A DNA stretch of 64,000 nucleotides. Source: Banduia mediterranea (lineage in GTDB: Bacteria; Pseudomonadota; Gammaproteobacteria; Nevskiales; Nevskiaceae). Positions 36,444-46,078 of this stretch are shown here, in pieces. The stretch lies in the NCBI RefSeq assembly GCF_031846245.1, contig NZ_JAVRIC010000015.1, positions 1 through 64,000 of the forward strand. The letters are read 5' to 3'. The translations under genes were made by a program, and so were the position numbers. Each line of letters opens with the position of its first letter. Position 1 is the first letter of the stretch. The notes under the pieces were generated by a model. That model ran no database searches and was not told the origin of the DNA. It saw nothing but the letters and a program-made list of their open reading frames with translations.

Positions 36444-36473
36444 CCCTTGAACGGCGCCGCAAAACCCCCATGA
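36444..36473 (+). promoter_or_regulatory. Sigma-32 heat-shock promoter of htpG
   Basis: CCCTTGAA (36444-36451) and CCCCATGA (36466-36473) are separated by 14 bases, matching the sigma-32 consensus CTTGAA-N13-15-CCCCAT. The transcription start should be near 36480, about 35 bases before the htpG ATG. Few promoters in this window are so clear. Confidence 0.88.
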
Positions 36474-36513
36474 AGCCTCGACCCATTCACCGCGAGGAGC
36501 CGCAAGGCACGCC

Positions 36514-38370
36514 ATGTCCGCAGAACGTCACGAATTCCAGGCCGAAACCCGATCACTGCTGCGCCTGATGATCCATTCGATGTATTCGAACAAGGAGATC
36601 TTCCTGCGCGAGCTGGTGTCGAATGCCTCCGACGCCTGCGACAAGCTGCGCTTTCTGGCGATCCAGCAGCCGGAATTGGCCGGCGACGACGAACTCGCCG
36701 TGGAACTGGCGATCGACAAGGAAGCCGGCACGCTGACGGTGCGCGACAACGGTGTCGGCATGTCTCGTCAGGAAGTCATCGACAACCTCGGCACCATCGC
36801 GCGCTCCGGCACCAGGCAGTTCATGGAGCAGCTCTCGGGCGATCAGGCCAAGGATTCACAGCTGATCGGCCAATTTGGTGTCGGCTTCTATTCGGCCTTC
36901 ATCGTCGCCGACAAGGTCACCGTGCGGACCCGACGTGCCGGTGCCGACGAAGCGGTGGTCTGGGAGTCCGCAGGCGAGGGCGAATACAGCCTCGAAGCCT
37001 GTGACAAGGAAGATCGCGGCACCGAAGTCGTGCTCCATATCCGAGACGACGACAAGGAATTCCTGGAGCCGATGCGGCTCGAGAACGTGGTGCGCAAGTA
37101 CTCTGACCACATCGGTCTGCCGATTCGCCTCAAAGGCGAGGGCGACGCCGAAACCCGCGTGCTCAACGAGGCGCGCGCCTTGTGGACACGGCCCAAGTCC
37201 GAACTCAGTGACGAGGACTACACCGGCTTCTATCAGCACATCGCGCACGACTTCCAGCCGCCGCTGGCCTGGGCGCATCACCGCGTCGAAGGCAATCTCG
37301 AATACACCTCGCTGCTGTACATCCCGTCGCAGGCACCGTTCGATCTGTACAACCGCGAGCAGCAGCATGGCGTGAAGCTGTACGTGAAGCGGGTATTCAT
37401 TCTCGACCGTGCCGACGAACTGCTGCCGAACTACCTGCGCTTCGTGCGCGGTCTGGTCGATACCGCGGACCTGCCGCTGAACGTGTCGCGCGAAATCCTG
37501 CAGTCCAACCGCGTGGTCGACAAGATTCGCAGCGCGCTGGTCAAGCGCGTGCTCGATCTGCTGGACGACATGGCCGAAAAGCGCCCCGAGGACTACGCCA
37601 AGTTCTGGACGCAGTTCGGCCGCGTGCTCAAGGAAGGCGTGGTCGAAGACCCGGCCAACAGTGAGCGCATCGCCAAGCTGCTGCGTTTCAATTCCACGCA
37701 GGACAGCGCCGCGCAGACCGTGACGTTGGCTGATTACGTGTCGCGCATGCCCGAGGGCCAGGAGAAGATCCTGTATCTCACCGGAGAGTCGCTGCCCGCG
37801 CTGAAGAACAGCCCGCATCTGGAAGGCTTCCGCAAGGCCGGCTACGAAGTGCTGCTGCTGGCCGACCGCGTCGACGAATGGGTGGTGACCCACCTCACCG
37901 AGTTCGACGGTAAGCCGCTGGAATCCGCCGCGCGCGGAGACGCGGAAGCGGCCGGCAAGATAGAGACGCCGGACAAGGCGCGCTTCGAGGCCGAGTTCGC
38001 CGAGGTCGTCGGCAAGCTGCCGGAGGCACTCGGTGGGCGCATCGAATCGGCGCGCCTGTCGGCCCGCCTGACCGAATCGCCGTCCTGTCTGGTAGTTCCG
38101 GAGAACGGCATGTCGCGCCAGCTTCTGGAAATCCTCAAACAGGCCGGAGAAGCGGCGCCCGAGACCAAGCCGATCCTCGAAATCAATCCCGAGCATCCGC
38201 TGGTGGAGCGTCTCAAACAGGCCGAGGGCGAGGGCTTCGGCGACCTCGCCGAGGTGCTGTTCGGCCAGGCTGTGCTCGCCGAAGGCGGTCAGCTCGACGA
38301 CCCCAGCGGCTTCGTCAAGCGCCTCAACAAGCTGATCCTGCAACAGACCGAAAGCCGGCTCATTCTGTAG
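36514..38370 (+). CDS. htpG: Molecular chaperone HtpG (Hsp90)
   Basis: A bacterial Hsp90 of 618 aa. The N-terminal GHKL ATPase motifs are intact: [55 protein letters not shown]. The middle domain ([39 protein letters not shown]) and a C-terminal dimerisation domain complete the protein. A perfect sigma-32 promoter lies upstream, so it is heat-shock regulated. It is followed by a convergent LOG-family gene. Confidence 0.98.
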   Translation: MSAERHEFQAETRSLLRLMIHSMYSNKEIFLRELVSNASDACDKLRFLAIQQPELAGDDELAVELAIDKEAGTLTVRDNGVGMSRQEVIDNLGTIARSGTRQFMEQLSGDQAKDSQLIGQFGVGFYSAFIVADKVTVRTRRAGADEAVVWESAGEGEYSLEACDKEDRGTEVVLHIRDDDKEFLEPMRLENVVRKYSDHIGLPIRLKGEGDAETRVLNEARALWTRPKSELSDEDYTGFYQHIAHDFQPPLAWAHHRVEGNLEYTSLLYIPSQAPFDLYNREQQHGVKLYVKRVFILDRADELLPNYLRFVRGLVDTADLPLNVSREILQSNRVVDKIRSALVKRVLDLLDDMAEKRPEDYAKFWTQFGRVLKEGVVEDPANSERIAKLLRFNSTQDSAAQTVTLADYVSRMPEGQEKILYLTGESLPALKNSPHLEGFRKAGYEVLLLADRVDEWVVTHLTEFDGKPLESAARGDAEAAGKIETPDKARFEAEFAEVVGKLPEALGGRIESARLSARLTESPSCLVVPENGMSRQLLEILKQAGEAAPETKPILEINPEHPLVERLKQAEGEGFGDLAEVLFGQAVLAEGGQLDDPSGFVKRLNKLILQQTESRLIL

Positions 38371-38410
38371 GGAAGACGCGGGGCCCGCTCGGCCGGGCGG
38401 CGAATCGGGT

Positions 38411-38992
38411 TCAGCGAACGTCGCCCGCCAGCGGGCCCGCCGAGTCGCCATGCGGCTGCGTTCTCAAGCGGTGAAGCAGGCGCTGCGGGTCGGCGTCCGC
38501 AATGAGTAGGGCGCGGTGCGCCGGCTTCAGAAACTGCTCCGCGACGGCGTGATCGAGAAAACGCAGCCACGGCGTGAAGTACCCGGCCACATTGAGCAGG
38601 CCGCAGGGTTTGGCGTGTATGCCCAGTTGCGCCCAGGTCAGGACCTCGGTGAGTTCCTCCAGCGTGCCCATGCCACCGGGCAGGGCGACAAAGGCGTCAG
38701 CCCGGTCAGCCATGCGCTTCTTGCGCGTGTGCATCGAGTCCACGACCTCGAGCTCGGTCAGCCCGGTATGCGCCACCTCTTTGTCGACCAGCACACGCGG
38801 AATCACGCCATGGACCTTGCCGCCGCGGTGCAGTGCGGAATCTGCAATCACTCCCATCAGGCCGACCCGCGATCCACCATAGACAAGTTCCAGGCCTTGT
38901 TCGGCCAGCGCGGCGCCGATGGTGATTGCGGCTTCTCGATAGTCGTCACGAGCGCCGATGCTGGAGCCCAGAAATACGCAGACGCTTCTCAT
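38411..38992 (-). CDS. LOG family protein (cytokinin riboside phosphoribohydrolase type)
   Basis: A 193-aa Rossmann-like protein with [19 protein letters not shown] and the diagnostic [16 protein letters not shown] enzymes hydrolyse nucleoside 5'-monophosphates of cytokinins; in bacteria many act on AMP-like nucleotides. The ATG at 38992 ([19 protein letters not shown]) is the normal start, and the longer frame upstream lacks homology. The C-terminus ends in a Gly/Ala-rich tail of no known role. Confidence 0.9.
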   Translation of the reverse strand: MRSVCVFLGSSIGARDDYREAAITIGAALAEQGLELVYGGSRVGLMGVIADSALHRGGKVHGVIPRVLVDKEVAHTGLTELEVVDSMHTRKKRMADRADAFVALPGGMGTLEELTEVLTWAQLGIHAKPCGLLNVAGYFTPWLRFLDHAVAEQFLKPAHRALLIADADPQRLLHRLRTQPHGDSAGPLAGDVR

Positions 38993-39023
38993 CTGATTCC
39001 TCTTCGTACTGCGCGACTTGTTC

Positions 39024-39950
39024 CTATTCGGCCGCGCCTTTCGGAGTGGCCGGCCGCACCGGCACCCCCACATTGCAAACCTCGATCTTGTCGGTGGATT
39101 CGACAAACCAGCCCAGGTCCCGTGAACGCCGTGATTCGGCATAGCGGCCGAAGGTTTCGATGTCGGTGCGCAGCACTTCCAATGGCGTGCGCGCAGCCGG
39201 CGGCAAGTCGGCCGCGATGCGGACCGAGCGGATCGTCGGCATCGTCTCGTCGCCCTCGTAGAAACCGAGCGTGCCGTGACCGCGCGGCAGGGCGGACAGG
39301 TATTCCATGCCCTGCAGCACGCGGCCGGCCAGGGTGATGTTGCGGTCCAGCTGGCGTGGGGAGTGACCGATCACCACGTAGAGCTGGGACCCGCTACCGC
39401 TGTCGGGTTCCGTGCCGCGTGCAACGCCGACCATGCCGTAGCAATGCGTCAGCCAGACCGCCTTGTGCTGCGCGTCGCGAGCCGCCGGAAAACCGTCGAT
39501 GTAGCCGACCTCGGCCGCGTAGACGTCTCCGTCCGGCAGCGGCGTGAACGACAGGGTTTCATTCCAGGGAATGGCGTATTCGGCGGGAATCGGCTTGTCC
39601 GCCAGCGGCTCCTGGCGAGCTGCGCCGGTATCAGCCTTGGGGTCGCCCCACTGCGTCACGTAGTTGTCCTGCACGCGGATGATCGATAGTCCGTCGTAAT
39701 AGCCCTTGGCGGCCAGTGCCTTGATGTTGGCGACAGCGGCGGGCGCGAACGTCGGATTGAGTTCGATGATGACGCGGCCTGCGGCGAGTTCCATGTACAG
39801 CAGATGGGCGTCTGCTGGACGCCTCCAGTCGGAGGGTTCAGAGTCTTCGAGGATCTCGGCGGAAGTTGTGGCGAACGTCGGCCCTGAAACAGCGAGTCCG
39901 GTGGCAAGCGCCAGCAGAGACAGGCGGAACGAGCGAGCGCGAGTGGACAT
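39024..39950 (-). CDS. Periplasmic cyclophilin-type peptidyl-prolyl isomerase
   Basis: A 308-aa exported PPIase: signal peptide ([22 protein letters not shown]), then a cyclophilin-like fold with [63 protein letters not shown] and [20 protein letters not shown]. Substitutions (for example [13 protein letters not shown] for the canonical F-H-R-V-I-x-G-F-M-I-Q-G-G-D) indicate a divergent periplasmic subfamily, so activity is not certain. A 50-60 residue C-terminal extension has no counterpart in PpiA. It is divergent from cstA. Confidence 0.85.
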   Translation of the reverse strand: MSTRARSFRLSLLALATGLAVSGPTFATTSAEILEDSEPSDWRRPADAHLLYMELAAGRVIIELNPTFAPAAVANIKALAAKGYYDGLSIIRVQDNYVTQWGDPKADTGAARQEPLADKPIPAEYAIPWNETLSFTPLPDGDVYAAEVGYIDGFPAARDAQHKAVWLTHCYGMVGVARGTEPDSGSGSQLYVVIGHSPRQLDRNITLAGRVLQGMEYLSALPRGHGTLGFYEGDETMPTIRSVRIAADLPPAARTPLEVLRTDIETFGRYAESRRSRDLGWFVESTDKIEVCNVGVPVRPATPKGAAE

Positions 39951-40113
39951 CGGGAAATTCCGGTGAGATGTTGTTGCAACGCTAGCGCGTTCTCTACCGA
40001 TCGTCACTTCAGGCATACGACCTTGGTCGATATGGTCTTCCCGGAGTGCACGCGGGAAAATGGTGGGCTTGCAATAATCGATGTAAAGAACGACGCCGGA
40101 GGATAGTTCAGGC

Positions 40114-41781
40114 ATGAACGCGATCGTCTTGTTGGTGGTGGGGCTGGCCGTGATGCTGCTCGGCTATCGTTTCTATTCACGATTTCTCGCCACGAGAATC
40201 TACAGGCTGGACGAGAACTTCCGCACGCCGGCGCACGAGTTCGAGGATGGCATCGACTACGTGCCGACCAACAAGTTCGTGCTGTGGGGACACCATTTCA
40301 CTTCGGTGGCCGGCGCGGCGCCGATCGTCGGTCCTGCCATCGCCGTGATCTGGGGCTGGGTGCCGGCGTTCCTGTGGGTCGTGATCGGTACGGTGTTCAT
40401 GGCCGGCGCCCATGACTTCGGCGCGCTGTGGGCCAGCGTGCGCAACAAGGGGCAGTCCATCGGTTCGCTCACCGGCACGGTGATCGGCGGGCGGGCGCGC
40501 AATCTGTTCCTGGTCGTGATCTTCCTGCTGCTGCTGATGGTCAACGCCGCGTTCGCCGTGGTCATCGCCAATCTGCTGGTGTCCACGCCGACCGCAGTGA
40601 TTCCGGTCTGGGGGGCGGTGCTGGTGGCCTTGATGATCGGTCAGCTGATCTACCGCGTGAAGATGAAGCTGCTGTGGCCGTCGATCATCGGCGTGGTGGT
40701 GCTTTACGGCATGATCCTGCTCGGCAGCGCCTATCCGATTGCCCTGCCGGACAGCGTGTTCGGCATGGGGTCGAAGACGGCCTGGATCATCCTGCTGTTC
40801 GTCTATGCCGGCATCGCTTCGCTGCTGCCAGTGTGGGTGCTGCTGCAACCGCGCGACTACATCAACGGTCTGCAGCTGTTCGTGGGTCTCGGGCTGCTCT
40901 ACGTGGCCGTGCTGATCTGCGCGCCCGAGGTGGTGGCGCCGGCGATCAACCACGCCGTGCCGGAAGGCACGCCCAGTCTGCTGCCCTTGCTGTTCGTGAC
41001 GATCGCCTGCGGTGCCATCAGCGGTTTCCATGGCCTGGTGGCCTCGGGCACCAGCTCCAAGCAGCTCGACAAGGAAACCGATGGGCGCTTCGTCGGCTAC
41101 TTCGGTTCGGTGGGCGAGGGCATGCTCGCGCTGGCCGCGATCATCTGCTGCGTCGCCGGCTTTCCGGATGTCGATGCCTGGTCCGGTGTGTATAACAAAT
41201 GGCAGGGCGGTGGCGTCAACGCCTTCGTCCAGGGCGGCGATACGATTCTCACGCAAGGCCTGGGGCTGCCGGCCGATCTGGGTGCCACGGTGCTCGCGGT
41301 GATGGCGATCCTGTTCGCGGCCACCACCATGGATACCGGTTTGCGCCTGCAGCGATATGTGGTGCAGGAGGCCGGCGAATTGCTGGGCCTCAAGGTCAAC
41401 GGTCTGCTCGGCACGCTGATCGCGCTGGGCGTCTGTCTGGCCTTGTCCTTCGGTGCCGGTGCCGAGGGCTCCGGCGGCATGGTGATCTGGCCCTTGTTCG
41501 GCACCACCAACCAGCTGCTGGCCGGGCTGACCCTGGCGATCGTCTCGGTGATTCTGATCAAGCAGCAGCGCCCGGCGATCTACACCGTGGTTCCGCTGAT
41601 CTTCGTGCTGGTGATGTCGGTCTATGCGCTGATCGTGCAGCTCGGACAGTTCTATGCGGCGCAGAACTGGTTGCTGCTGGGCATGGATATCGTGATTCTG
41701 ATCGCGGCGCTGTGGGTCGCCCTCGAAGCGGCGGTGGCGATGCGGCGCGGCGTGGCAGCGAACGCGAGTTCGCCCGTGTGA
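40114..41781 (+). CDS. cstA: Carbon starvation protein A (peptide/pyruvate transporter)
   Basis: A polytopic membrane protein of 555 aa with CstA landmarks: FEDGIDYVPTNKFVLWGHHF, TSVAGAAPIVGPAIAVIWGW, GAHDFGALWASVRNKGQSIG and a late GLTLAIVSVILIKQQRP. CstA imports peptides or pyruvate during starvation. Start ATG 40114 follows GGAGGA. The gene overlaps the next by four bases (GTGTGA). Confidence 0.96.
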   Translation: MNAIVLLVVGLAVMLLGYRFYSRFLATRIYRLDENFRTPAHEFEDGIDYVPTNKFVLWGHHFTSVAGAAPIVGPAIAVIWGWVPAFLWVVIGTVFMAGAHDFGALWASVRNKGQSIGSLTGTVIGGRARNLFLVVIFLLLLMVNAAFAVVIANLLVSTPTAVIPVWGAVLVALMIGQLIYRVKMKLLWPSIIGVVVLYGMILLGSAYPIALPDSVFGMGSKTAWIILLFVYAGIASLLPVWVLLQPRDYINGLQLFVGLGLLYVAVLICAPEVVAPAINHAVPEGTPSLLPLLFVTIACGAISGFHGLVASGTSSKQLDKETDGRFVGYFGSVGEGMLALAAIICCVAGFPDVDAWSGVYNKWQGGGVNAFVQGGDTILTQGLGLPADLGATVLAVMAILFAATTMDTGLRLQRYVVQEAGELLGLKVNGLLGTLIALGVCLALSFGAGAEGSGGMVIWPLFGTTNQLLAGLTLAIVSVILIKQQRPAIYTVVPLIFVLVMSVYALIVQLGQFYAAQNWLLLGMDIVILIAALWVALEAAVAMRRGVAANASSPV

Positions 41782-42053
41782 ACGAGCCACCCGCCTGGCG
41801 CCGCTTCACCGCCGCGTTCGGCGCCGGTCTGCGTGATTTCTACGCTGTGCCGTATCGGCGAACCTTTGCCCGCGCACGCCGCGACGAGGACGATTTGTTC
41901 ATGCTGCTGGTATTCGGCGAGGCCCTGGGCCTGCCGAATCCGGCGCAGTGGTACTGCCTGGAACTGATGCCGCTGCTGTACGAGCGCTTTCATGACTGGC
42001 ACCGCCGCATGGGCATGCCGCATTCGCCGCTGGAGTACATCTCATGCTGCTGA
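41778..42053 (+). CDS. Cory-CC-star-like small protein with terminal Cys-Cys
   Basis: A 91-aa protein starting at a GTG that overlaps the cstA stop and ending EYISCC, with a terminal Cys-Cys directly before the stop. The core LFMLLVFGEALGLPNPAQWY, LELMPLLYERFHDWHRRM and the CC end match the family called cory-CC-star, usually found with ArsA-type ATPases. In enterobacteria, cstA is followed by YbdD, also small and also ending in Cys-Cys, so the placement is telling. The role is unknown; the Cys pair may bind metal or be modified. Its last 10 bases overlap the ATPase gene. Confidence 0.8.
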   Translation: MNEPPAWRRFTAAFGAGLRDFYAVPYRRTFARARRDEDDLFMLLVFGEALGLPNPAQWYCLELMPLLYERFHDWHRRMGMPHSPLEYISCC

Positions 42054-43027
42054 CACTGGCGCGCGAACGGCGCCTGTTGCTGGTGGGCGGCAAGGGCGGC
42101 GTCGGCAAGACCACGATCGCGGCCGCCACCGCGCTGGCGATGGCGCGCGAGGGACGACGCGTACTGCTGGTTTCAACCGATCCGGCGCACAATCTCGGCC
42201 ATCTGTGGGGACGTTCGATCGGCCCCGATCCGGTGCGCGTGGAGGCGGGTCTGGACGCGGTGGAGCTCGACCCGCAGGCGGTGGCCGATGCGCATCTGGA
42301 CAGCGTAGGCCGGGAGCTGCGGCGCCTGATGCCGCCGCATCTGGCCGGCGAGGTGGACAAGCATCTGGCATTGTCGCGCGAGGCGCCCGGTCTGCACGAG
42401 GCAGCTCTGCTGGAAAAGCTCGCGCAGACGATCGAAGGCGCGCAGGACAGCCACGATCTCGTCGTGGTCGATACGGCGCCGTCCGGTCACACCGCGCGGC
42501 TGCTGGCCTTGCCGGAAATGATGGCGGCCTGGACCGACGGTCTGCTGCTGCGTCGCAAGCGCGCGGAGCGATTCACCACCGCGCTGTCCAATCTCGGCGC
42601 GCGTGACGTCGAAGATCGGGTGTTTGGTGCCGGCGGCGAATCGCAGAGCCGCGACCAGCGTATTCGCCAGGTCTTGTTGCAGCGCCGCCAGCGCTTCGAG
42701 CGTCTGCGCGAACGGCTGGCCGACATGGAGTCCACGGCCTTTGTCATCGTGCTGACCGCGGAACGCCTGCCGGTGCTGGAGACCATCGAGCTGCACGCGC
42801 AACTGCACAAGGCTGGCCTCGCCGTCGGCGGGCTGGTGATCAACAAGCGTTCGCCGCGCGATGCCGGTGGCTTTCTTGCCGAACGCTGGCGCCAGGAGTC
42901 GCTGCATCTGGACACGCTGCAGCAACAGCTACCGGATTTGGAACGTCTGGAGCTGCCGTTGATGCCGAACGATCTGGTTGGCGCCGAGGCACTGGTAGCG
43001 TTGTCTGTGCAGTTCGCCGACGCATAG
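42044..43027 (+). CDS. ArsA/Get3-family ATPase
   Basis: A 327-aa P-loop ATPase with the deviant Walker A GGKGGVGKTTIAAATALAMA, switch I VLLVSTDPAHNLGHLWG, switch II VVVDTAPSGHTARLLALPE and an A-loop-like end. This is the ArsA/Get3 family. No arsenite pump (arsB) is nearby and the chain is a single ATPase domain, so it is unlikely to be an arsenic pump. Its ATG overlaps the cory-CC-star gene by ten bases, which favours a shared function, perhaps in handling the CC-tailed protein or in membrane assembly of CstA. Confidence 0.87.
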   Translation: MLLTLARERRLLLVGGKGGVGKTTIAAATALAMAREGRRVLLVSTDPAHNLGHLWGRSIGPDPVRVEAGLDAVELDPQAVADAHLDSVGRELRRLMPPHLAGEVDKHLALSREAPGLHEAALLEKLAQTIEGAQDSHDLVVVDTAPSGHTARLLALPEMMAAWTDGLLLRRKRAERFTTALSNLGARDVEDRVFGAGGESQSRDQRIRQVLLQRRQRFERLRERLADMESTAFVIVLTAERLPVLETIELHAQLHKAGLAVGGLVINKRSPRDAGGFLAERWRQESLHLDTLQQQLPDLERLELPLMPNDLVGAEALVALSVQFADA

Positions 43028-43117
43028 CGGCGCCGGCCGCAAAGTTCGTCAAATCCTCTCGGTACGCCGTTCCGGCGCCGGTTTGTCGTAGCATCGGCAC
43101 AAGAATTCCCGGGGTTC

Positions 43118-44857
43118 ATGATGAAACTTCTCGTTCGCGGGCTCGCGCCGCTCGCCATGCTGATCCTGCTTGCTGCGACGTATCCGGCGGCCGCCCATGA
43201 AACCGAATGTGTCGATGGCACGGCCAAAGGCTATGCCTGTAGCCATGTCGATCTGCTGGCTCATCTGAGCCCGGCCGAACTGGGCGGTATCGCGGGCGAG
43301 TCGCTCAACGACGTCTGGGGCTGGACCGATGGTTTCGGCACCGAATACGCCCTGGTCGGCATGATCGAAGGCACCGCCTTCGTGCGACTGCCGCCGATCG
43401 GCAGCGAGGCCGCGCCGGAGCTGCTGGGTCGCCTGCCGGCCAGCGACGGCGCCAACGGTAATGACTTCAAGTGCCATCACGACGAAGGTTGCGGCGGTTC
43501 CAGCTGGCGCGACATCAAGACCTATGCCGGCTACGCCTACATCGTCAGCGAAGCCGACGGTCACGGACTGCAGGTGTTCGATCTGCGGCGTCTGGTGGGC
43601 GCACCGGCCGGCGATGCGGTGTTCGACGAGGACGGTCGCTACGACGGTTTCGGCCACGCCCACAACATCGTCATCAACGAAACCAGCGGTCACGCATTTG
43701 CCGTCGGCAATGGCAATTCCGGCAGCAATTCCAGCGGCGGCCTGCTGATGCTCGACCTGAGCGAAGACCCGGTAAACCCGGTCGCCCTGGGACGCATCGA
43801 TCTCGACGGCTACGTTCACGATGCGCAGTGCATCGACTACGACGGTCCGGATACCGACTACAACGGTCGCGAGCTGTGCTTCGGCGCGGACGAGGACACG
43901 CTCACGGTGTTCGACGTGGAGGATGGTCCGGCCACCGCGTCGCTGGTCGCCCGCGTCGGCTATGTCGGCGCCGAGTATACGCATCAGGTCTGGCTGTCCG
44001 AGGATCGCCGCTACCTGTTCCTGAACGACGAGCTGGACGAATACGACACCGGCTCACGCACGCATCTGCGCGTGTTCGACGTGAGCGATCTCGATGCGAT
44101 CACGCTGGCCGCCGAGTACCAAGCGCCGACGTTGTCGATCGACCACAACAACTACGTGCAAGGGCGCTGGCTCTACCAGACCAACTACACCGCCGGCCTG
44201 CGCATCCTCGACATCGCGGACCCGCTGAATCCGGTCGAGGCCGGCTATTTTGATACCCAGCCTTCACGGGATGCGACGGTATTCGAGGGCACCTGGAGCA
44301 ACTATCGCTTCGCCAGCGGTCGCACGCTGCTCAGCGACATCGAGGATGGTCTGTTCGTGGTGCTGCCGCGCATTGCCGATCAGGACGGCGCCGATCTGAA
44401 CCTCAGCCTGGAATCGGTCGGCGTGCCCGAAAGCCCGTCGGTCCAGCTGAATCTGAGCAATGCCGGTTCGGACGATGCCTACGATGTGCTGATGACGGCA
44501 CATCTGCCGCGCGGCCAAGCCTGGTCGCTGATCGACGCCCCTGGCGCTGCGAACTGCGGCCCGGTCGGCCGCGTCGTACAGTGCCGACTGGCCTTGATGC
44601 AGGCTGGTGAGAGTCTGAGCTTTCTGCTCAATGTTGAGGTGAATGGTTCGGGTGTGCTGCCGGCGGTCGCGATGGCCTATGCCGACAGCGCCGACCCCAG
44701 TCCTGCGGACAATCTCGCCAAGGCCGATATCGAATCCTTCGCCGGTGACGAAGTGCGCGAGGTCGGAGACGACGGCGGTGCGCTGCCATCGCTGGCCTTA
44801 TGCCTGCTCGGCCTCGCCGGCCTGGCGCGCCGCCTGATTCAGTCCAAGGCGGGATAG
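43118..44857 (+). CDS. Choice-of-anchor B family exported protein
   Basis: A 579-aa exported protein with a signal peptide (LAPLAMLILLAATYPAAAH), a long beta-rich LVIVP/six-bladed-propeller-like region (GTEYALVGMIEGTAFVRL, YVHDAQCIDYDGPDTDY, SIDHNNYVQGRWLYQTNY) and a C-terminal DUF11-like repeat (LNLSNAGSDDAYDVLMTAHL). It ends GGALPSLALCLLGLAGLARRL, a hydrophobic tail with a basic end suited to sorting or membrane anchoring. The regular repeats and anchor resemble the choice-of-anchor B family, of unknown function. Its 3' end overlaps the convergent OYE gene by 19 bases. Confidence 0.8.
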   Translation: MMKLLVRGLAPLAMLILLAATYPAAAHETECVDGTAKGYACSHVDLLAHLSPAELGGIAGESLNDVWGWTDGFGTEYALVGMIEGTAFVRLPPIGSEAAPELLGRLPASDGANGNDFKCHHDEGCGGSSWRDIKTYAGYAYIVSEADGHGLQVFDLRRLVGAPAGDAVFDEDGRYDGFGHAHNIVINETSGHAFAVGNGNSGSNSSGGLLMLDLSEDPVNPVALGRIDLDGYVHDAQCIDYDGPDTDYNGRELCFGADEDTLTVFDVEDGPATASLVARVGYVGAEYTHQVWLSEDRRYLFLNDELDEYDTGSRTHLRVFDVSDLDAITLAAEYQAPTLSIDHNNYVQGRWLYQTNYTAGLRILDIADPLNPVEAGYFDTQPSRDATVFEGTWSNYRFASGRTLLSDIEDGLFVVLPRIADQDGADLNLSLESVGVPESPSVQLNLSNAGSDDAYDVLMTAHLPRGQAWSLIDAPGAANCGPVGRVVQCRLALMQAGESLSFLLNVEVNGSGVLPAVAMAYADSADPSPADNLAKADIESFAGDEVREVGDDGGALPSLALCLLGLAGLARRLIQSKAG

Positions 44858-45921
44858 TCGGTGTAGCCCTCGGCTCCGCCGCCGTAGAAGGTGTCGCGGT
44901 TCGGTTCGTTCAGCGGCGCGCCTTCGCGCAGGCGTCTTGGAAGATCGGGGTTGGCGATGAAGGCGCGCCCGAAGGCCACCATATCGGCTGCGCCGCTCTC
45001 GATTGCTGCCGCCGCCATCGCGCCGTCGTAGCCATTGTTTGCGATCCACGCGCCGGCAAACGACCGGCGCAGCGCCAGAAAGTCAAAGCCCTTGAGGTCG
45101 CGCGGGCCTTGGGTCGCGCCTTCGATGACGTGGATATAGGCCAGCCCGAACGGCGCCAACCGTTCCACGGCGCGGCCGAACAGGGCCTGCGGATCGCTGT
45201 CGTAGGCGTCATTGGCAGGGCTCACCGGCGATAGCCGCAGGCCGGTGCGCTCGCCGCCGATCTCGGCGGTCACGGCCTGTGCCACCTCGTACAGAAAGCG
45301 CGTGCGGTTTTCGACGCTGCCGCCGTACTCGTCGTCGCGCCGGTTGCTGGAATCCTTGAGAAACTGATCGATCAGGTAGCCGTTGGCGCCGTGGATCTCC
45401 ACGCCGTCGAATCCGGCGTCCATGGCGTTGCGCGCGGCGCGGCGATAGTCCTCGACGATCGCGGGAATCTCGTCCAGGCGCAGCGCCCGGGGCTCGGAGA
45501 CGTCGGCGAACCCGCTTTCGATGAAGGTCTTGGTGTTCGCCCTGATCGCGGACGGCGCCACCGGCACCTCGCCCTCGGGCAGCAGGCTCAGGTGCGAGAT
45601 GCGGCCCACATGCCACAGTTGGATCACCATGCGTCCGCCGGCGGCATGCACCGCTTCGCTGACCCTGCGCCAGCCGGCGACCTGTTCCGGCGAATGAATT
45701 CCCGGCGTGCGCAGATAGCCCTGGCCCAAGGGACTGATCTGGGTCGCTTCGCTGATGATCAGGCCGGCGCTGGCGCGCTGCGCGTAGTAGGTGGCATGCA
45801 AGTCGGTGGGAACATTGCCGTCCGCGGCGCGGTTGCGCGTCAGCGGTGCCATCGCGATGCGGTTGGCGAGCCTCAGGGCACCGACTGAAATCGGGTCGAA
45901 CAAGGGGGATGGGGCGGTCAT
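44839..45921 (-). CDS. Alkene reductase, old yellow enzyme family (NemA-like)
   Basis: A 360-aa FMN flavoprotein. NRIAMAPLTRNRA, ISEATQISPLGQGY, IVEDYRRAARNAMDAGFDG, VEIHGANGYLIDQFL and DDEYGGSVENRTRFL form the classical OYE blocks. Such enzymes reduce activated alkenes and nitro groups with NAD(P)H. The ATG at 45921 gives the family start (PLFDPISVGALRL). A longer frame from 46113 lacks homology. It is divergent from serA. Confidence 0.93.
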   Translation of the reverse strand: MTAPSPLFDPISVGALRLANRIAMAPLTRNRAADGNVPTDLHATYYAQRASAGLIISEATQISPLGQGYLRTPGIHSPEQVAGWRRVSEAVHAAGGRMVIQLWHVGRISHLSLLPEGEVPVAPSAIRANTKTFIESGFADVSEPRALRLDEIPAIVEDYRRAARNAMDAGFDGVEIHGANGYLIDQFLKDSSNRRDDEYGGSVENRTRFLYEVAQAVTAEIGGERTGLRLSPVSPANDAYDSDPQALFGRAVERLAPFGLAYIHVIEGATQGPRDLKGFDFLALRRSFAGAWIANNGYDGAMAAAAIESGAADMVAFGRAFIANPDLPRRLREGAPLNEPNRDTFYGGGAEGYTDYPALD

Positions 45922-46078
45922 CCGAAGCTCCGGTGTCGGGAAGGGGTGAGTCACTATACGAAATCGGATCGCACTTGGAGATGAATTTTGTCGTTGATGC
46001 CGTCGGGCGCAAAGCGCCGCCCGTTCTGGCATAGTTGCGCCCCGTTTTTTCCGGGACTGCAAGGAACTGAGCGCCGCC

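Noticed and set aside
40177-41790. A long minus-strand frame opposite cstA rich in His, Gln and Arg
   Set aside because: It is antisense of hydrophobic membrane codons, a common artefact, with no domain.
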